Below, one piece after another: positions 31,547-34,170 of a stretch of 34,170 bases of DNA; position 1 is the first letter of the stretch, and each line of letters opens with the position of its first letter. A program made the translations under genes and the position numbers. The notes below the pieces were generated by a model. The model did no database searches. It was given only the letters and a program-made list of their open reading frames with translations, and was not told the origin of the DNA. The stretch is from GCA-2719315 sp964448645 (GTDB lineage: Bacteria; Bacteroidota; Bacteroidia; Flavobacteriales; Flavobacteriaceae), in the NCBI GenBank assembly GCA_964448645.1, contig CAYUZY010000005.1, positions 1 to 34,170 of the forward strand. Reading direction: 5' to 3'.

Positions 31547-32229
31547 TTTTTAAAATAATATTTAAATATCCATAATAAAATTTTATAACCAGCCATTATA
31601 GTCCCAGAGAAGGTTCCTGATATTTTTGATTTTCCTATTCGATTTCTATATTTTACAGGAACTTCTAAATATTTTAATTTATATTTAATAGCTTTAAGTT
31701 GCATTTCAATTGTCCATCCAAATGTTTTATCTTCCATTTTTAGTTTTTGTAAAGATTTCCATTTAATTGCCCTAAACGGACCTAAATCTTTGAAGTTTAC
31801 ACCATATAAAATTCTTAATAAAAAACATGCCAAAATATTTCCGAAGACTTGTTGCAATGTCATTGAACCAGGTTCTCTTAATTTTTTTATTCTAGCTCCC
31901 ATTACAAATTCATATTTATTTTTAATTATTGGATTGATCAAAAGATCCATCTCTTCTGGATAATCAGAGTAATCCCCATCTAAAAACACAAGAATATGAG
32001 GAGGTTTAGATTTTAAAAATTCTATTGCTTTAATACACGCGTAACCATAACCTTTTTTTGATTCAAATAATATTAACGCTCCCTTGGACTTAGCTATTTT
32101 AGAGGTTTTATCGGTTGAACCATTATCAACAACTATGATTTCACTCACATACTTAGGAATTGAACTAATTACCTTTGAAATTGACTTTTCTTCATTTAAA
32201 GCTGGAATAATTACTGATATTTTATTCAA
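31543..32229 (-). CDS. GT2 glycosyltransferase, DPM1/Alg5-like
   Basis: This 228-aa GT-A enzyme has VIIPALNEEKSISKV at the start, VVDNGSTDKT (33-42), and the metal motif DGD at 84-86. The DPM1/Alg5-like blocks KDLGPFRAI, TFGWTIEMQLKAI and EVPVKYRNRIGKSKISGT follow. It probably transfers a sugar to polyprenyl phosphate or another lipid acceptor. A single hydrophobic stretch at the C-terminus (about 207-225) may dip into the membrane. With the GT-C protein in the same cluster, a donor-maker and donor-user pair is likely, as inference. It is 31 bp from the small membrane protein upstream. Confidence 0.85.
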   Translation of the reverse strand: MNKISVIIPALNEEKSISKVISSIPKYVSEIIVVDNGSTDKTSKIAKSKGALILFESKKGYGYACIKAIEFLKSKPPHILVFLDGDYSDYPEEMDLLINPIIKNKYEFVMGARIKKLREPGSMTLQQVFGNILACFLLRILYGVNFKDLGPFRAIKWKSLQKLKMEDKTFGWTIEMQLKAIKYKLKYLEVPVKYRNRIGKSKISGTFSGTIMAGYKILLWIFKYYFKK

Positions 32230-32260
32230 TATTATTTTTATTTATTTGATTAATAAGCCT

Positions 32261-32668
32261 TTATGATGAAGTATTATATTCAAGTTGTTGTTGGGGAACT
32301 ATGTATTCATCAAAATAATAGCTTGAAAACTCGTCTAATGTCCAAAAAAGAGTAATTGCAATTATTGTTGAAACTATAGCAAATATGATTTTATTAATTT
32401 TCTTTTCTTTAGCAGAATTTAAAGAACAATTTTCCTTTTGATTAAATTTAATTATTCCGATTATTATTATTATAAATGCAAAAAGTCTTAATATTATTGC
32501 ACCAATTCCAACGGACCCATCTTCTTTGTAAAAAAGGTCTGCAAAAGAAATAGCATATATTCCGCTTATTAAACCAAATTGGAATAGTATTACAGGAGCA
32601 ATACAGCAAAATATTCCTGCAAATGCAGCGCTAAAACTAAATTTTAAAAAATGAGCTATTTTCCACAT
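32261..32668 (-). CDS. Small three-helix membrane protein with Cys-Cys pair
   Basis: I do not recognise this 135-aa protein with confidence. It has three hydrophobic segments (about 11-42, 54-74, 92-112). Inside the first lies Cys21-Cys22 in AGIFCCIAPVILFQFGL, followed by SGIYAISFADLF. A further Cys81 is in the cytoplasmic-looking loop KFNQKENCSLNS. A vicinal Cys pair in the first helix followed by Pro recalls MerT-type metal transporters, but overall similarity is too weak to claim this. It has its own TAAATTTG element 17 bp upstream and lies within the glycan cluster. The tail after the last helix is acidic and polar. Confidence 0.7.
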   Translation of the reverse strand: MWKIAHFLKFSFSAAFAGIFCCIAPVILFQFGLISGIYAISFADLFYKEDGSVGIGAIILRLFAFIIIIIGIIKFNQKENCSLNSAKEKKINKIIFAIVSTIIAITLFWTLDEFSSYYFDEYIVPQQQLEYNTSS

Positions 32669-32685
32669 AAATTAAATTACTTAAA

Positions 32686-32693
32686 CAAATTTA
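32686..32693 (-). promoter_or_regulatory. Putative -7 promoter element (TAAATTTG) upstream of the Cys-Cys membrane protein
   Basis: A minus-strand TAnnTTTG match lies in the 58-bp gap after the DUF547 gene, 17 bp before the ATG at 32668. It may drive the membrane protein together with the three glycosyltransferase genes downstream. Confidence 0.42.
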
Positions 32694-32726
32694 AAAAATA
32701 CTTACTTTAAAAATTTATTATACAAG

Positions 32727-33434
32727 TTAATTATTAAGAGACCAATCGTATACTAGGTATTTAATCTTTGGGTTTGTTAATTGAATTCCTGAATATTTAG
32801 AAATAAAATTTATTTTTTCTTTTTTTGTTCCAAAGTCTTTACTGAACCACAAGAAAATTCTTGACAAATAAATTTGATTATTTTTTAGAATATTTTTTTT
32901 GGGATTACATAAAAAGGCTTTGGTAACTTCTTTTAGTTGTTTTTCTAATTTTCTTCCATTGTAAGACTCATTTAAAAGTTTTGGACAAGATTTGGATGCA
33001 CAATTTATTGCAAAATGAATCCTGGGTTCATTCATTTTTCTTAATATTTTGTGTTCTATATCTCCTAATGAATATTTGTTTTTATATAATTTTTTACCCC
33101 ATCGATTTTTAATTTCCTTAATACTTTTAACTGGAAAATTATCAAGTATAAGGTCTATTGTTATTGCATTATAAGCATTTATCCAATATGCCAATTCATC
33201 ATTTTTATTCCAAGAGTTTTTAGGGGAATTTTCTTCTAATGTTTTAATATATTTTTTTAATTCATTTTGTTCTTTTATCCAATTTTTATAATCTACATTT
33301 CCATCTACAGAGACATATTTATTTAACATGTTATCCCATCTATAATTAATGTTTTTTTGAGAATTAACTGTATTAATAAATAAAAATATTAATGAATAAA
33401 TTAAAGAGATATTAAACCTATTTTTGACTTTCAT
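32727..33434 (-). CDS. DUF547 domain protein, secreted
   Basis: This 235-aa protein has an N-terminal signal peptide (about 1-25, ending NTVNSQ) without a lipobox, so it is probably periplasmic. The DUF547 domain covers most of the rest: VSVDGNVDYKNW, AYWINAYNAITIDLIL, GDIEHKILRKMNEPRIHFAINCASKSCP and PYD-like later blocks. The conserved Asn-Cys-Ala-x3-Cys segment with an upstream histidine suggests a papain-like or transglutaminase-like core, but no activity has been shown to my knowledge. It overlaps the TIGR04282-type gene by 4 bp, a pairing seen in Bacteroidota and other bacteria. Confidence 0.88.
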   Translation of the reverse strand: MKVKNRFNISLIYSLIFLFINTVNSQKNINYRWDNMLNKYVSVDGNVDYKNWIKEQNELKKYIKTLEENSPKNSWNKNDELAYWINAYNAITIDLILDNFPVKSIKEIKNRWGKKLYKNKYSLGDIEHKILRKMNEPRIHFAINCASKSCPKLLNESYNGRKLEKQLKEVTKAFLCNPKKNILKNNQIYLSRIFLWFSKDFGTKKEKINFISKYSGIQLTNPKIKYLVYDWSLNN

Positions 33435-34039
33435 TTAAAATTATTATTATAAAGTTTAAAAAGTGAAGGATTAGCAATTAAATCCTCAATAGTATCAATA
33501 TCATTTAATTCTGGAAGAAAAAAAGGATCATTATCTAAAAGTTTTATAGTTTCTGATAGAACATTTTTAGTTCCCCATTTTATTCCCTGAAATATTTTTG
33601 GCATTTTTTTATTTAAGCCTAATAAATAATATCCCCCATCAACTGATGGGCCAATAACAACTTGATTTCTATTTAATTCTAAAAATCCTTCATAAATAAT
33701 TTCTTCATTTAGATCCCATAAATCAGAACCAATGACTATTATTTTTTTATATCCTTTATTAAAACCCCAACTAAAAGCATTAGAAATTTTTTCACCTAAA
33801 TCTTTTCCTATTTGAATTTTATTCCATTTTGAAAATTTTTTAAAAGGATTTTTTGAAATTATAGAATTATAATGAAATACGGCAATATCAATTTTTATAT
33901 TTTTTAAAATTAGAACTGTTTTTTTAAGTATTTGATTATAAATCCATATACTTTTATTTTTACCAATGGCAGTTTTAAGTCTTGTTTTAACAGGATATTT
34001 ACTTGAATCTTTAATAAAAACCATTATTAGTTGATTCAT
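33431..34039 (-). CDS. TIGR04282/DUF2064-type glycosyltransferase
   Basis: This 202-aa protein has a nucleotidyltransferase-like GT-A fold. The N-terminus carries IMVFIKDSSKYPVKTRL, the family's PxxxKTRL motif. VIGSDLWDLNEEII near residue 103 and VIGPSVDGGYYLLGL near residues 128-142 are the other signature blocks. NCBI names this family after arsenosugar biosynthesis, but many members occur outside arsenic loci and no radical-SAM ArsS or ArsM gene is visible here. It probably handles a nucleotide-linked sugar or glycerol-type donor. It heads the glycan cluster, 21 bp after trpA. Confidence 0.85.
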   Translation of the reverse strand: MNQLIMVFIKDSSKYPVKTRLKTAIGKNKSIWIYNQILKKTVLILKNIKIDIAVFHYNSIISKNPFKKFSKWNKIQIGKDLGEKISNAFSWGFNKGYKKIIVIGSDLWDLNEEIIYEGFLELNRNQVVIGPSVDGGYYLLGLNKKMPKIFQGIKWGTKNVLSETIKLLDNDPFFLPELNDIDTIEDLIANPSLFKLYNNNFK

Positions 34040-34060
34040 CTTTATTTTATGTTTTTGAAA

Positions 34061-34170
34061 TTATATTTTTGTTATTTTCTCAATAAATTTTTCAATATTA
34101 TTAATGCCTTCATTTTTTATAAATTCAATAAATGCAGATCCTATTATTGCACCCTTTGAATAGGTAATAG
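34061..34170 (-). CDS. trpA: Tryptophan synthase alpha chain, C-terminal 35 residues
   Basis: The window edge cuts this gene; only the last 35 codons plus the stop (TAA at 34063-34061) are seen. The fragment reads SKGAIIGSAFIEFIK followed by a helical NNIEKFIEKI tail. This is the phosphate-binding GAIIGSA turn and final helix of the TrpA TIM barrel, which cleaves indole-3-glycerol phosphate. The catalytic residues lie outside the window. The glycan cluster begins 21 bp downstream on the same strand, so read-through from a trp operon is possible. Confidence 0.82.
   Translation of the reverse strand, partial: ITYSKGAIIGSAFIEFIKNEGINNIEKFIEKITKI

Noticed and set aside
32261..34039. An arsenosugar biosynthesis locus
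   Set aside because: The TIGR04282 family name suggests it, but no ArsS radical-SAM protein, ArsM methyltransferase or ArsR-type regulator is in the window, and the partners are general glycosyltransferases.
1..34170. Mobile elements, CRISPR arrays, tRNA or rRNA genes, toxin-antitoxin or phage-defence systems
   Set aside because: No transposase, integrase, regularly spaced repeats, cloverleaf-like GC-rich segments or defence-family proteins were found; genes are back-to-back housekeeping types.

Overview
The window is a compact, very AT-rich piece of a bacterial chromosome, about three-quarters A+T by eye. Gene content and order point to the phylum Bacteroidota, most likely a small-genome, probably aquatic member of the Flavobacteriales. 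Diagnostic sets are ftsX-DUF3098-uppP-truB, DUF4271-hemD, polyprenol-phosphomannose synthase-dihydroorotase-DUF4296, a mevalonate-pathway cluster, and TAnnTTTG-type -7 promoter elements instead of the usual TATAAT box. There is no sign of phage, transposon, integron, CRISPR, rRNA or tRNA. This is mostly ordinary core genome with one accessory-looking glycan region at the right end.

Left third (1-12.7 kb). On the minus strand lie the first codons of rpoN (sigma-54), asnS, an RND/MMPL exporter, frr and pyrH, then the envelope/translation operon ftsX-DUF3098-uppP-truB. leuS runs on the plus strand, and DUF4271-hemD-Lrp/AsnC regulator runs back on the minus strand.

Middle (12.8-25.1 kb). The plus strand carries a polyprenol-phosphomannose synthase, dihydroorotase and a DUF4296 lipoprotein. 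A minus-strand NAD-dependent epimerase is divergent from tyrS, and a LuxE-like acyl-activating enzyme converges on tyrS. An OmpR-type response regulator and its histidine kinase lead into trmB and an alkyltransferase-like DNA-repair protein. An iron-sulfur/electron-transfer operon follows (Mrp carrier, NifU domain, TrxR-like ferredoxin-NADP reductase, 2Fe-2S ferredoxin) with a lipoprotein glycerophosphodiesterase. Its promoter carries a 16-bp perfect palindrome where transcription should start.

Right third (25.1-34.2 kb). The isoprenoid operon holds mevalonate diphosphate decarboxylase, a mevalonate-kinase-type GHMP kinase, a UbiA-type prenyltransferase and an RsuA/RluB-type pseudouridine synthase homologue. 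That homologue has lost the catalytic aspartate and the conserved C-terminal basic motif. Converging on it, with a 63-bp antisense coding overlap, is a minus-strand cluster: TIGR04282-type transferase, DUF547 protein, a small membrane protein with a Cys-Cys pair, a DPM1/Alg5-like GT2, a cellulose-synthase-like GT2 and a multi-pass GT-C glycosyltransferase. This reads as an uncharacterised lipid-linked glycan or glycolipid pathway. The 3' end of trpA closes the window.

The points most worth a second look are the apparently catalytically dead pseudouridine synthase, the glycan cluster with its Cys-Cys membrane protein, the palindrome over the Fe-S operon promoter, TAnnTTTG elements in 10 of 13 candidate promoter gaps, and convergent gene pairs packed so tightly that no ordinary terminator fits. 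No intergenic stretch exceeds about 115 bases.
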